A stretch of DNA of 64,000 bases, taken from positions 248,001-312,000 of the forward strand of contig NZ_VICC01000004.1 of assembly GCF_006546825.1 (NCBI RefSeq), read 5' to 3'. The position numbers and the translations under genes are program-made. Of the stretch, positions 8,017 through 16,047 are shown piece by piece. Position 1 is the stretch's first letter; each line of letters opens with the position of its first letter. The notes under the pieces are model-generated. The model was given only the letters and a program-made list of their open reading frames with translations. It ran no database searches and was not told the origin of the DNA. The stretch comes from Actinomyces oris (GTDB lineage Bacteria > Actinomycetota > Actinomycetes > Actinomycetales > Actinomycetaceae).

Positions 8017-9351
8017 ATGACTGATGCCGCCAGCACCCCCACCCGTGACGCTGCCGAGATCCTGCGCGACGACGACGCCTACACCGATTCGCTCATCGAC
8101 TTCGTCACCGCCTCTCCCAGCTCCTACCACGCCGCCGCCGAGGTCGCCCGCCGCCTGGAGGGGGCCGGCTTCACCGGCGCCGATGAGACCGTCTCCTGGC
8201 AGGAGGACCTGCCGCGGTGCGGCTACGTCATCCGCGATGGCGCCATCGCCGCCTGGGCTCTGCCCGAGACACTCGCCCCGAGGGCAGGCCTGCGCATCGT
8301 CGGCGCCCACACCGACTCCCCGGCCCTCAAGCTCAAGCCCGCCGCCGCCCTCGTCCGCTCCGGCTGGCAGCTCATCAACGCCGAGGTCTACGGCGGCCCC
8401 CTGCTCGCCTCATTCCTCGACCGCGAGCTGGGCCTGGCCGGGCGCCTGACCACCCGCGACGGTGCCGTCCACCTTGTGCGCACCGGCCCCATCGCCCGCG
8501 TGTCCCAGATCGCCCCGCACCTGGACCGCAGCGTCAACGACACCCTCCACCTGGACCGCCAGACCCACCTGCTGCCCCTGTGGTCGCTGGCCGGACCCGA
8601 TACCGCCCCCGACGCCGTCGAGACCCACCTGTGCGAGATTGCCGGCATCGATCCGGCCGAGCTCGCCGGCCACGACGTCCTGACCTACCCCACCCAGGCG
8701 CCCGCTCGCTTCGGCCGCGACGGAGAGTTCCTGGCCTCCTCCCGCCTGGACAACCTCTCCTCCGTCCACGCCGGACTGGTCGCCCTCGAGGCGCTCGCGG
8801 CCGCCGAGACCGAGCCCGCCGAGCCCGTCATCCTGGTCGCCTTCGACCACGAGGAGGTCGGCTCGGACACCCGCTCCGGGGCGGGTGGCCCCTTCCTCGA
8901 GACGCTCCTGCGGCGCCTGGCCCGGGTCCTGGGCGTCAGCGGTGACGGCCTCGAGGCCCTCATGGCCCGCTCGACCTGCGTGAGCGCCGACGCGGGGCAC
9001 TCCGTCCACCCCGCCTACTCCCACCTGCACGACCCGGCCGTCCAGCCGCTCATCAACCATGGCCCCCTGCTCAAGATCAACGCCCAGCAGCGCTACGCCA
9101 CTGACGCCACGGGCGCTGCGATCTGGGCGCGGGCCTGCACCGCCGCGGGCGTGCCCAGTCAGGACTTCGTCTCCAACAACGCCGTGCCCTGCGGCTCCAC
9201 CATCGGCCCCATCACCGCCACCCGCCTCGGCATCACCACGGTCGATGTCGGCGTGCCCCTGCTGAGCATGCACTCGGCCCGCGAGATGTGCGGCGTCAAG
9301 GACGGACCCTGGCTCGCCCAGGCCCTGCACGCCTACTGGCAGGGGGCCTGA
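8017..9351 (+). CDS. apeB: M18-family aminopeptidase (probable aspartyl aminopeptidase)
   Basis: 444 residues from the ATG at 8017. The family motifs for binding two metal ions are all visible: AHTDSPALKLKP (His, Asp), the SSRLDNLSSVHAG segment (bridging Asp), FDHEEVGSDTRSGAGGPFLE (catalytic Glu pair), SADAGHSVHPAYS, and the last ligand in LLSMHSARE. Length matches the family. M18 enzymes are cytoplasmic and remove N-terminal acidic or other residues from short peptides. This gene runs into the YchJ-like gene with 2 bases between stop and start, so the two are probably one transcript. Confidence 0.9.
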   Translation: MTDAASTPTRDAAEILRDDDAYTDSLIDFVTASPSSYHAAAEVARRLEGAGFTGADETVSWQEDLPRCGYVIRDGAIAAWALPETLAPRAGLRIVGAHTDSPALKLKPAAALVRSGWQLINAEVYGGPLLASFLDRELGLAGRLTTRDGAVHLVRTGPIARVSQIAPHLDRSVNDTLHLDRQTHLLPLWSLAGPDTAPDAVETHLCEIAGIDPAELAGHDVLTYPTQAPARFGRDGEFLASSRLDNLSSVHAGLVALEALAAAETEPAEPVILVAFDHEEVGSDTRSGAGGPFLETLLRRLARVLGVSGDGLEALMARSTCVSADAGHSVHPAYSHLHDPAVQPLINHGPLLKINAQQRYATDATGAAIWARACTAAGVPSQDFVSNNAVPCGSTIGPITATRLGITTVDVGVPLLSMHSAREMCGVKDGPWLAQALHAYWQGA

Positions 9352-9353
9352 GC

Positions 9354-9809
9354 GTGGCGGGGAAGCGGGGCGGACGCAGGGGCCGGCCGGACTCGCCGAT
9401 CCGCGCCGCCGGCGTGCACGGCGCCTCCCCCTGCCCCTGCGGCAGCGGGCGCACCTACGCCCAGTGCTGCGAGCCGCTCCACGACGGCGCCCCGGCGCCC
9501 ACCGCCGAGGCCCTCATGCGCTCGCGCTACACGGCTTTCGTCGTCGGCGACGAGGACTACCTCTTCCGCACCTGGCACCCGCGCACCCGTCCCGAGGGGC
9601 CCTACTGCCACCCCGGGACCCGGTGGACGGGACTGACCATCCACGAGACCGTCGATGGCGGGGCGGACGACGAGACCGGCATTGTGGAGTTCACCGCCAC
9701 CTACCGCAGCGGCGACGGGTGCGGGGGAGTGGTGGACGACGCCCTGCACGAGCGTTCCCGCTTCACTCGCCGCGCCGGCCGCTGGCTCTACCTCGACGCC
9801 GTCGGATAG
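9354..9809 (+). CDS. YchJ-family (UPF0225) SEC-C motif protein
   Basis: 151 residues from the GTG at 9354. A basic N-terminus leads into a SEC-C zinc-binding motif, CPCGSGRTYAQCC, followed by EALMRSRYTAFVVGDEDYLFRTWHP, the signature of the YchJ family, and an NTF2-like fold to the end. YchJ proteins are small cytoplasmic proteins with no settled function. The first residues overlap nothing, and the gene is 2 bases behind apeB. It converges on the quinone-reductase gene. Confidence 0.88.
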   Translation: MAGKRGGRRGRPDSPIRAAGVHGASPCPCGSGRTYAQCCEPLHDGAPAPTAEALMRSRYTAFVVGDEDYLFRTWHPRTRPEGPYCHPGTRWTGLTIHETVDGGADDETGIVEFTATYRSGDGCGGVVDDALHERSRFTRRAGRWLYLDAVG

Positions 9810-9858
9810 CCCGCTGCATACGGCGATCGGGGCCCGCTTCGGTCCCGATTCGGTCGAC

Positions 9859-10899
9859 TCAGCCGGCGTCGGTCACAACGATCTTTCCTATTGTGCGCCC
9901 GCTCTCGATGAGGCGGTGAGCTGCCCGTATCTGCGCAGCATTGCGAGGCGTGAGCGTCTGGGACGCACTGCCACGGATTCTTCCGCTGTCGATGAGCTCG
10001 GCGATGGTGGAGAGGATGTGGTGCTGGGTGATCAGATCGTAGCCGTGCCTGGGGCGGGCGAACATGAACTCCCAGTGCCATGAGATGGCCTTGTCCTTGA
10101 GCGCGTACAGGTCCAGGTCTCGCTCGTCGTCGATGGCGACGATCTCCCCGAAAGGACGAACCACCGTGGTCAGCAGCGGCACGCGCCCTCGGCTCTGCGG
10201 GGTGAAGACGTAGTCGACGCCGTCCGGTGCGATGGCGAGAACCTGCTGTGCGAGGTCCTCGGCGAAGTGGTCCACCACGGCGTCGGCACCCAGTGACCGG
10301 ACCCAGTCGCGGGACTCCTCACGTGAGGCAGTGGCGATGACGGAGACATCAGTGAGGGCCTTGGTCAGCTGGATCACCATGGAGCCCACCCCTCCGGCGG
10401 CTCCCAGCACAAGGATCGTGCCTGCGGAGTCCCTGCTCAGGTGGAGCTTGTCGAAAAGAGCCTCCCACGCGGTGAGGGAGGTCAGGGGCAGCGCCGCCGC
10501 ACTCGCGTAGTCCAACGAGCTCGGCTTCGGTCCAACGATGCGTTCGTCCACGAGCTGCAGCTGTCCGTAGGAGCCAGGACGCTCCAGTGCTCCGGCGTAG
10601 TAGACGTCATCGCCGGGCTGGAAGAGGGTGGTCTGCTCGCCGACCGCGATGACCGTTCCCGCTGCATCCCATCCCAGGATGCGTTCCTCGCCGCCGGCGT
10701 GGTTGAGGGCGGCGCGCACTTTGACGTCAACGGGGTTGACGGACAGTGCCTTGACCTCCACGAGGATGTCGTGGCCAGTGGGAGCCGCCGGGGCGGGGAC
10801 GGTGGCATCGACCAGGGCATCCGGGATGTCCACCGAGCCTCCGGATCGAGTGACGACAGCGGTCATGGTGCGTTGGGTGTCAGGGCTGCTTGAGGGCAT
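9859..10899 (-). CDS. Zinc-type alcohol dehydrogenase / quinone oxidoreductase-like protein (MDR family)
   Basis: 346 residues from the ATG at 10899, chosen for AAGGAG placed just upstream; further in-frame starts exist up to 10971. The GroES-like N-terminal domain (VEVKALSVNPVDVKVRA, GWDAAGTVIAVGEQTTLFQPGDDVY) is followed by a Rossmann domain with ILVLGAAGGVGSMVIQLTKAL, the NADPH-binding loop. Zinc-ligand cysteines are absent, as in the quinone-oxidoreductase branch of the medium-chain dehydrogenases. It likely reduces quinones or electrophilic enones. An ACTATC/GATAGT palindrome lies 112-128 bases upstream of the start, and an HxlR regulator gene follows that on the same strand, which suggests redox or electrophile control. 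Confidence 0.85.
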   Translation of the reverse strand: MPSSSPDTQRTMTAVVTRSGGSVDIPDALVDATVPAPAAPTGHDILVEVKALSVNPVDVKVRAALNHAGGEERILGWDAAGTVIAVGEQTTLFQPGDDVYYAGALERPGSYGQLQLVDERIVGPKPSSLDYASAAALPLTSLTAWEALFDKLHLSRDSAGTILVLGAAGGVGSMVIQLTKALTDVSVIATASREESRDWVRSLGADAVVDHFAEDLAQQVLAIAPDGVDYVFTPQSRGRVPLLTTVVRPFGEIVAIDDERDLDLYALKDKAISWHWEFMFARPRHGYDLITQHHILSTIAELIDSGRIRGSASQTLTPRNAAQIRAAHRLIESGRTIGKIVVTDAG

Positions 10900-11010
10900 C
10901 GATAGCTCCTTGCTCTCCTTGCTCATCGGCTTGTGCCAGGTTCGACGGACGTGCACCGTCAACGAGCACACACCGTAGTCAGAAGAAAGTGGTTACCCGC
11001 AATGACCCCT

Positions 11011-11027
11011 ACTATCAAGAAGATAGT
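11011..11027. promoter_or_regulatory. Operator-like palindrome upstream of quinone reductase
   Basis: ACTATC-AAGAA-GATAGT is a perfect inverted repeat with a 5-base centre, in the 309-base gap between the reductase start (10899) and the HxlR gene end. The same half-site GATAGT recurs just upstream of the HxlR gene at 11649. Both sites could be bound by the neighbouring HxlR regulator (inference). Confidence 0.5.
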
Positions 11028-11155
11028 GTGGTGCTGGTGCGTCGGCCGTGACGACGTCCGGATACCCAGGGACTCGTGGGCGCGCCGTAGGCCCGCAGCA
11101 CCTTCAGCGTCCGATGTCGAGGGCTCGGGTGTGTTCCCGACGAACTGTGCGCAGT

Positions 11156-11190
11156 GGTGATTCCCCGGGACATGGCCCTGGGGAATCACC
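11156..11190 (-). terminator. Hairpin after the HxlR gene
   Basis: An 11-bp perfect stem (GGTGATTCCCC/GGGGAATCACC) with a 13-base loop lies 19 bases after the HxlR stop on the minus strand. No T-run follows. Probably a transcription end or processing hairpin. Confidence 0.55.
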
Positions 11191-11208
11191 TTCGCATCGA
11201 CACGCGAC

Positions 11209-11595
11209 CTACGGCGTCGACCTCGCGTGAGTCAGCGCATGCGCGTATCGGGACTCGGCCCATTCGCGAAGCGCGAATACCGGTTCGACGGCGCTCCGGC
11301 CGACCTCCGTCAGGGAGTACTCCACGTGAAGAGGAACCTCCGGGATCACCTCTCGGTGCACGAGCCCATGGTCCTCCAACCGGCGCAGCATAGCGGTCAG
11401 TACCTTCGGCGAGATGCCTTGAAGGCGCCGTTGCAGCTCCCCGAAGCGCAACGGTCCCTCGGCCAGTGCGCCGATGGCCAGCGCGGACCACTTGTTGGCC
11501 ACGACCTCCAGAAGATCGCGGCACGGGCACTGCGAGGAGTACACGTCCCCGCGGTGCCTTTGCGCACTGGGTGCCGTCGAATGGCTGCTGCCCAA
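11209..11595 (-). CDS. HxlR-family transcriptional regulator
   Basis: 128 residues from a TTG at 11595, chosen because TCTGGAGGT is placed correctly upstream; the frame is open to 11646. The winged-helix fold is clear: CPCRDLLEVVANKWSALAIGALAEGPLRFGEL, then ISPKVLTAMLRRLEDHGLVHRE (recognition helix) and the wing VEYSLTEVG. The conserved cysteine near the N-terminus (in CPC) is where thiol-reactive members of the family, such as YodB and HypR, sense quinones and oxidants. Its neighbours, an OYE-type ene-reductase and a quinone reductase, fit electrophile sensing. A half-palindrome with the GATAGT half-site sits just before the start. Confidence 0.88.
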   Translation of the reverse strand: MGSSHSTAPSAQRHRGDVYSSQCPCRDLLEVVANKWSALAIGALAEGPLRFGELQRRLQGISPKVLTAMLRRLEDHGLVHREVIPEVPLHVEYSLTEVGRSAVEPVFALREWAESRYAHALTHARSTP

Positions 11596-11648
11596 GGATC
11601 TACCTCCAGAAGATGGATACGTCGCATGCGACTGAGGACTTCCCAAGA

Positions 11649-11663
11649 GATAGTACTAGTGTC
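11649..11663. promoter_or_regulatory. Probable HxlR auto-operator
   Basis: GATAGTACTAGTGTC is an imperfect palindrome 54 bases upstream of the chosen HxlR start. It shares GATAGT with the perfect palindrome at 11011-11027. It lies between the stop of the OYE gene (11683) and the HxlR gene. Confidence 0.4.
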
Positions 11664-11682
11664 GGGCGGTCCGAGGACTCGC

Positions 11683-12789
11683 TCAGCTCCAGGTGCCGCG
11701 CCAGTACTGGATGGGCCAGGGGGCCTCGTCCCAGGAGCGTGCCCCCAGGTCGGCCGCCCAGCGCAGCGGCAGGTAGGGGTCGCGCAGGGCGGCCCGGCCC
11801 ACGGCGATCGCGTCGGCCTGCCCGGCGATGAGCGCCTGCTCGGCCTGGGCCGCCTCCTCAATGAGACCCACGCCCACCACCGGGACGTCGCTGCCGGCCA
11901 CGGCCCGCTTCACCTGCTCGGCCAGCGGCAGCTGGTAGCCGGGCCCCACCGGCACCGCGGCCGGGACGTTCCCGCCGCTGGAGATGTGCAGGACGTCGAC
12001 GCCGGCCTCCACCAGCTCGCGGCTGAAGGCGGCGGTCTCCTCACCGGTGACGCCGCCCTCGGCCCAGTCCGAGGCCGACAGCCGGATGTCGAGCACCGTC
12101 TCCGACCCGATGGCCTCGCGCACGGCCCGCACCACCTCAAGCGGGAAGCGTTGCCGGTTCTCCACGCTTCCGCCGTAGGAGTCGGTGCGCTGGTTGGACA
12201 GGGCGGAGCGGAACTCGTGGATGAGGTAGCCGTGGGCCCCGTGGATCTCGACGACGTCGTAGCCGGCCTCGACGGCGCGCCGCGCGGCCGCCGCGAAGGC
12301 CTCCACGATTCGACCGATCCCGGCCTCGTCCAGCTCGGTGGGAACCGCGTGCTGGGTGAAGGGGATCGCGCTGGGGGCCAGCAGCTCCCATCCCTCCAGG
12401 GTGCCGGTGCGCGCGCCCTCCACCTTGGGGCGCCACGGTGGGGTCCCTGACTTGCGGCCGCCGTGCCCGATCTGGATACCCGCCAGGGCCCCGCCGGCGT
12501 GGATCGCCTCCACCAGGCGGCGCTGGCCGGCGACCTGCTCATCCGACCACAGCCCCAGGTCGTTGGGGGACAGGCGCCCCTCCGGGGTGACCGCCGTGGC
12601 CTCCACGATGACCGTGCCGAAACCTCCCACCGCGCGGCTGGCGTAGTGGACCACGTGCCAGTCGGTGACGACGCCGTCCTGCGCCTCGACCGAGTACATG
12701 CACATCGGCGGCAGCCACAGGCGGTTGCGGGCGGTCAGCCCGCGCATGGTCATCGGCTCAAGAATGCGCAGCGCGCTGGAGGAACTCAT
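11683..12789 (-). CDS. Old Yellow Enzyme family NADH:flavin oxidoreductase (YqjM-like)
   Basis: 368 residues, a full-length TIM-barrel flavoprotein. Visible motifs are LWLPPMCMYSVEAQDG near the N-terminus (FMN contact, with the Cys of the YqjM class), QIGHGGRKS, EIHGAHGYLIHEFRSALSNQRTDSYGGS (the H-x-x-H substrate-binding pair and following Tyr) and DVPVVGVGLIEEA near the end. The family reduces activated C=C bonds of enones and quinones with FMN and NAD(P)H. The gene precedes the HxlR regulator on the same strand, and a quinone-reductase gene follows, so the three look like a small electrophile-detoxification group. Confidence 0.9.
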   Translation of the reverse strand: MSSSSALRILEPMTMRGLTARNRLWLPPMCMYSVEAQDGVVTDWHVVHYASRAVGGFGTVIVEATAVTPEGRLSPNDLGLWSDEQVAGQRRLVEAIHAGGALAGIQIGHGGRKSGTPPWRPKVEGARTGTLEGWELLAPSAIPFTQHAVPTELDEAGIGRIVEAFAAAARRAVEAGYDVVEIHGAHGYLIHEFRSALSNQRTDSYGGSVENRQRFPLEVVRAVREAIGSETVLDIRLSASDWAEGGVTGEETAAFSRELVEAGVDVLHISSGGNVPAAVPVGPGYQLPLAEQVKRAVAGSDVPVVGVGLIEEAAQAEQALIAGQADAIAVGRAALRDPYLPLRWAADLGARSWDEAPWPIQYWRGTWS

Positions 12790-12877
12790 GGCCTCACGCT
12801 ACTCTCCCGACCGCTCGGCCGACATGGGGCGGGAATCACCCGTGCGATGGCGCCATGGAACCCATAGGCTCCCGGGC

Positions 12878-13933
12878 GTGATCTCGCGTCCCGTCCCCGT
12901 CTCCGACCCTGTCCAACGGCCCGTCCCCGTCTCCGACCCTGTCCAACGGCCCGTCCCCGTCTCCGACCCTGTCCAACGGCCCGTCCCCGTCTCCGACCTT
13001 GTCCAACGGCCCGTCCCCGTCTCCGACCCTCACCACCGGCCCGCTCCCATCACCCACGGACCCGACGACGTCGCCCTCGTCTTCGAGAGCGGCGGCATGC
13101 GCGGGGCCTACACGGCCGGCCTCGTGCGCGTCATGCTGGAGGCCGGTCTCTCCTTCCCCTGGGTCGGGGGTATCTCAGCGGGCTGCACCAACACCTGCAA
13201 CTTCGTCTCCCGGGACACCTGGCGCACCCGTGAGGCCTACCTGGGACTGACCACCGATCCCCAGGCCGGCGGCTGGGGCAGCTTCGTGACCGGCAAGGGC
13301 TACTTCAACTCCGAGCACATCTACCTGCACACCTCCGCCCCCGACGAGTCCATCCCCTTCGACTGGGAGACCTTCGCCGCCTCACCCACCACGGTGCGCC
13401 TGGGCGCCTTCCGCTGCGACACCGGCGAGGAGGTCTACTGGGGCCTGGAGGACATGCCCACCATGGGTGACCTGTTGGTGCGGGCCCGGGCGTCGTCGTC
13501 GATGCCGGTGCTCATGCCCATGGTCGAGGTCGACGGCGCCCCCTACGTGGACGGCGCCGTCGGGCCCACCGGCGGCTTCGCCATCGATGCCGCCCGCGTG
13601 GACGGCTACGACAAGCTGCTCGTGGTCATGACCCGCCCCGAGGGCTACCGCAAGCCGCCCATGCGTCGCCACGAGATCGAGATCCTTCAGCGGCTCTACC
13701 CCCGCTACCCGGCCCTGGTCCAGGCCGTCATCGACCGCCCCGAGAACTACAACCGCACCGTCGAGGAGCTGGAGCAGCTGCGCAGCCAGGGGCGCGCATA
13801 CCTCTTCCGGCCCGAGCGCATGCCCATCGCCAACGGCGAGCTGCGCTACGACCGCATCGTCACCGCCTTCGAGGCCGGACTGGCCCAGGCCCGCCGCGAG
13901 CTTCCCGCCATTGAGGCCTTCCTGGCGAGCTGA
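12878..13933 (+). CDS. Patatin-like phospholipase with repeat-encoded N-terminus
   Basis: 351 residues from the GTG at 12878; a GTG at 12842 is also possible. The patatin core begins near residue 62: FESGGMRGAYTAG (oxyanion glycine loop), GISAG (nucleophile elbow GxSxG) and YVDGAVG (catalytic Asp-Gly-Ala). The second half matches the usual C-terminal region of bacterial patatin-like proteins (YDKLLVVMTRPEGYRK, IANGELRYDRIVTAFEAG). The first 55 residues come from a 30-bp tandem repeat and read as PVPVSDPVQR repeats, so the N-terminus is low-complexity and its length may vary. Likely a cytoplasmic or membrane-associated lipid acyl hydrolase; substrate unknown. Confidence 0.85.
   Translation: MISRPVPVSDPVQRPVPVSDPVQRPVPVSDPVQRPVPVSDLVQRPVPVSDPHHRPAPITHGPDDVALVFESGGMRGAYTAGLVRVMLEAGLSFPWVGGISAGCTNTCNFVSRDTWRTREAYLGLTTDPQAGGWGSFVTGKGYFNSEHIYLHTSAPDESIPFDWETFAASPTTVRLGAFRCDTGEEVYWGLEDMPTMGDLLVRARASSSMPVLMPMVEVDGAPYVDGAVGPTGGFAIDAARVDGYDKLLVVMTRPEGYRKPPMRRHEIEILQRLYPRYPALVQAVIDRPENYNRTVEELEQLRSQGRAYLFRPERMPIANGELRYDRIVTAFEAGLAQARRELPAIEAFLAS
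12891..13040 (+). repeat. 30-bp tandem repeat, four near-identical units plus a degenerate fifth
   Basis: Units begin at 12891, 12921, 12951, 12981 and 13011. The first three are identical, the fourth has one C-to-T change (Pro to Leu) and the fifth diverges in its second half. The unit is a multiple of three and keeps the patatin frame open, adding PVPVSDPVQR per copy. Confidence 0.9.
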
Positions 13934-13935
13934 GC

Positions 13936-14511
13936 TCAGTGCGGCAGGGCGACGCCATAGCGGTCGATGTCTTGGCCCTCATCGAATCCGAAGGTGATGA
14001 TCGGGGGCACCGGCCTCCCGCCGTCGAGGGAGGCGGCCAGCAGCTCCAGGACGTGGCGCTCGTGCGGCGGGACCGCCTCGGGCAGGTCGGTCAGTGAGAA
14101 CCAGCGCAGACCCGCGTTCTTGGCCGGCTCACGCACGGCCGGCGTGCCCGTCCAGGTCCGCAGCGTGAAGAACAGGTCGATGCGCTGCTCCAGGGCCGCG
14201 CCGCCCAGGTCATTGGTGCGGTGCATCGCCGTCAGCGCGTCGAGGTCCTCCGCCTCGACGCCGATCCCCAGCTCCTCATCGGTCTCGCGCAGAGCCGTCT
14301 CCAGGACGCTCTCGGCGGCCTCGACGTGCCCCGAGGCGCCGCAGGCCCAGTGCCCGTCCATGTAGCCGGTGTTCCGCCGCAGCTGGAGGAGCACCTGGGT
14401 CGCGCTGCTCGCCGCTCCGGCGGCCCGGTCCACGGCACCCGGATCGGGACGCAGGAGGTAGACGTAGGCGGCGGGAACGAGGGTGAAGGAGTGGGCTGCC
14501 ATGGCGACCAC
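13936..14511 (-). CDS. Nudix hydrolase
   Basis: 191 residues. The Nudix box is complete at about 61-83: Gly, Glu67 and the core RETDEELGI, which place the Mg-binding glutamates. The N-terminal beta-strands (FTLVPAAYVYLLR, VLLQLRRNTGYMDGHW) fit the fold. The C-terminal part (LRWFSLTDLPEAVPPHERHVLE) is typical of nucleotide-sugar or (d)NTP pyrophosphohydrolases. Substrate cannot be called. Two in-frame ATGs (14511 and 14502) are possible starts. It converges on the patatin gene with only 2 bases between them. Confidence 0.88.
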   Translation of the reverse strand: MVAMAAHSFTLVPAAYVYLLRPDPGAVDRAAGAASSATQVLLQLRRNTGYMDGHWACGASGHVEAAESVLETALRETDEELGIGVEAEDLDALTAMHRTNDLGGAALEQRIDLFFTLRTWTGTPAVREPAKNAGLRWFSLTDLPEAVPPHERHVLELLAASLDGGRPVPPIITFGFDEGQDIDRYGVALPH

Positions 14512-14890
14512 CGTAGACCAGGTGCCGGAGCGGAGCCGGACGGGTGGGGGATATGAGGAGAACGGTCGGGATACGGAAGACGGGGACTCATGAAACCATC
14601 AGGAATGTAGGCAATGCTCCGGTGCAGTCAGTCATCAGTGGCCGTCTACGGCAGCTTTGCAGCGTGCCCGTCCTGGGGCATCTGAGAATCACCTCGACGG
14701 TAACGCTGCCGGCTCGACGTCGGACAACTAGGATCCACCCTGGGGTGACGGGAGATCTCGGCCCCAGTCCGCGGATCCGACGTCGCCGCCGACCGCCAGT
14801 CGTCGACACGATCAATGATGACCGATGCCGACCTGAGCCCGACCGACGCCCCGTTGACGTCGATTGACGACGCTGCTTGAGGAGGACCCG
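14512..14890. other. Intergenic gap between Nudix and lipase genes
   Basis: About 380 bases with no convincing gene; one short forward frame (14544-14867) has no family features and poor codon bias. TAGGAT at 14729 could be a -10 element, but I see no matching -35. Divergent promoters for the two neighbouring genes should lie here. Confidence 0.35.
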
Positions 14891-15916
14891 ATGCAGACCA
14901 GCCTTACTCGGCTCACAGCCGACGACGGAACGCGTCTGGTCGTGCACATCTGGCTCCCCGAGTGGCTCATCGACGGCTCCCTCCTGGTGGCCGACGCCCC
15001 CGAGACCGACTCCCCAGCGCCCACCTCGGCCGCGCCGCGTCCGCAAGTACCCGGCGCCGCCCGCCCCCGGGGCATCATCGTCATCGCCCACGGCATGGCC
15101 GAGCATGCCTCGCGCTACGCCCGCTTCGCCGCCTCGGCGGTGGAGGAGGGCTATGCGGTCCTGGCCGGCGACCACCGCGGCCACGGGGCCACCGCCGCCC
15201 CGGGCGGCTTCGGCTTCGTCGCCGAGAAGGGCGGCTGGGAGAGGGTCGTGGCCGACATGGGCACCGTGCTGGACGCGGCTCGGCGGGCCTGGCCCGATGT
15301 TCCGGTCTTCCTGGTGGGCCACTCCTGGGGCTCCTTCCTGGCCCGCGACCTGGCCGCGCGCCGCGGCGGTGAGCTGGCCGGCCTCATCCTGCTGGGGACC
15401 GGCTCAGGAACTGGTGCGCTGACCCGTCCCGCCGTCGCGGTCTGTGCCGGGGAGTCCCGGCTGCGCGGCCCGCGCCACCCCTCTCGGCTGCTCAACGCGC
15501 TCGCCTTCGGCCCCTACCAGCGCCACTTCGCCCCCAACCGCACCGAGGCCGACTGGATCAGCCGGGACGTTCATGAGGTCGACCGCTACGTCGCCGACCC
15601 CTGGTGCGGATTCGTGTGCACCGCCAGCTTCTTCCGCGACCTCGTTGCCGGAGGAAGGGCCGTCAATACGGCCGCCCACGCCACGGCCGTGCCCGCGCAG
15701 CTGCCCATGCTCCTGGCCTCCGGTGACCGGGACCCGGTCGGCGCCATGGGGCGGGGCGTCCAGCGCTCCGCCACCCTTTACCGTCGCGCCGGCGTGCGGG
15801 AGGTCTGCGTCATCCTCTATCCGGGCGGGCGCCACGAGCTGCTCAACGAGACTAATCGGGATCAAGTCACCGGCGACATCCTCACCTGGATCGACGGACA
15901 CCTGCCTGAACTGTGA
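14891..15916 (+). CDS. Alpha/beta hydrolase, monoacylglycerol-lipase/lysophospholipase type
   Basis: 341 residues from the ATG at 14891, which follows GGAGG at proper distance; the open frame begins at 14864. Motifs of the serine-aminopeptidase S33/MGL group: IVIAHGMAEHASRY (oxyanion HG), GDHRGHGAT, GHSWGS with nucleophile Ser145, the Asp in SGDRDPVG and the His in GGRHELL. The lid region between 155 and 240 is typical of this group. No signal peptide, so cytoplasmic or peripheral. Substrate is probably a monoacylglycerol or lysophospholipid by family, not shown by sequence. Confidence 0.85.
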   Translation: MQTSLTRLTADDGTRLVVHIWLPEWLIDGSLLVADAPETDSPAPTSAAPRPQVPGAARPRGIIVIAHGMAEHASRYARFAASAVEEGYAVLAGDHRGHGATAAPGGFGFVAEKGGWERVVADMGTVLDAARRAWPDVPVFLVGHSWGSFLARDLAARRGGELAGLILLGTGSGTGALTRPAVAVCAGESRLRGPRHPSRLLNALAFGPYQRHFAPNRTEADWISRDVHEVDRYVADPWCGFVCTASFFRDLVAGGRAVNTAAHATAVPAQLPMLLASGDRDPVGAMGRGVQRSATLYRRAGVREVCVILYPGGRHELLNETNRDQVTGDILTWIDGHLPEL

Positions 15917-15963
15917 GAACCGACGGGTAATCACGGATTTCAAGGCAGTTAACCGCGCCATCG

Positions 15964-15980
15964 TTGTAGGAAACCTACAA
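15964..15980. promoter_or_regulatory. Perfect palindrome upstream of bioY
   Basis: TTGTAGG-AAA-CCTACAA, 17 bp, sits 68 bases before the bioY start, with an outer CCGCGC/GCGCGG pair around it. It looks like an operator for a dimeric repressor. BioY genes are commonly under biotin control (BirA or BioQ), but this sequence is not a clear match to either known box, so the regulator is open. A three-base loop makes a terminator less likely. Confidence 0.5.
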
Positions 15981-16047
15981 GTTGCGCGGTGGCTCTTCGG
16001 TGGGAACCGGTCGTTCGTCAGTTCTGTGATCCCCGTAGGGTGGGGCC

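Noticed and set aside
12891-13040. CRISPR array candidate (30-bp repeats).
   Set aside because: The units are directly adjacent with no spacers, and they keep a coding frame.
14544-14867. Small forward gene between Nudix and lipase genes.
   Set aside because: Weak codon bias, no homology that I can recognise, and no ribosome site.
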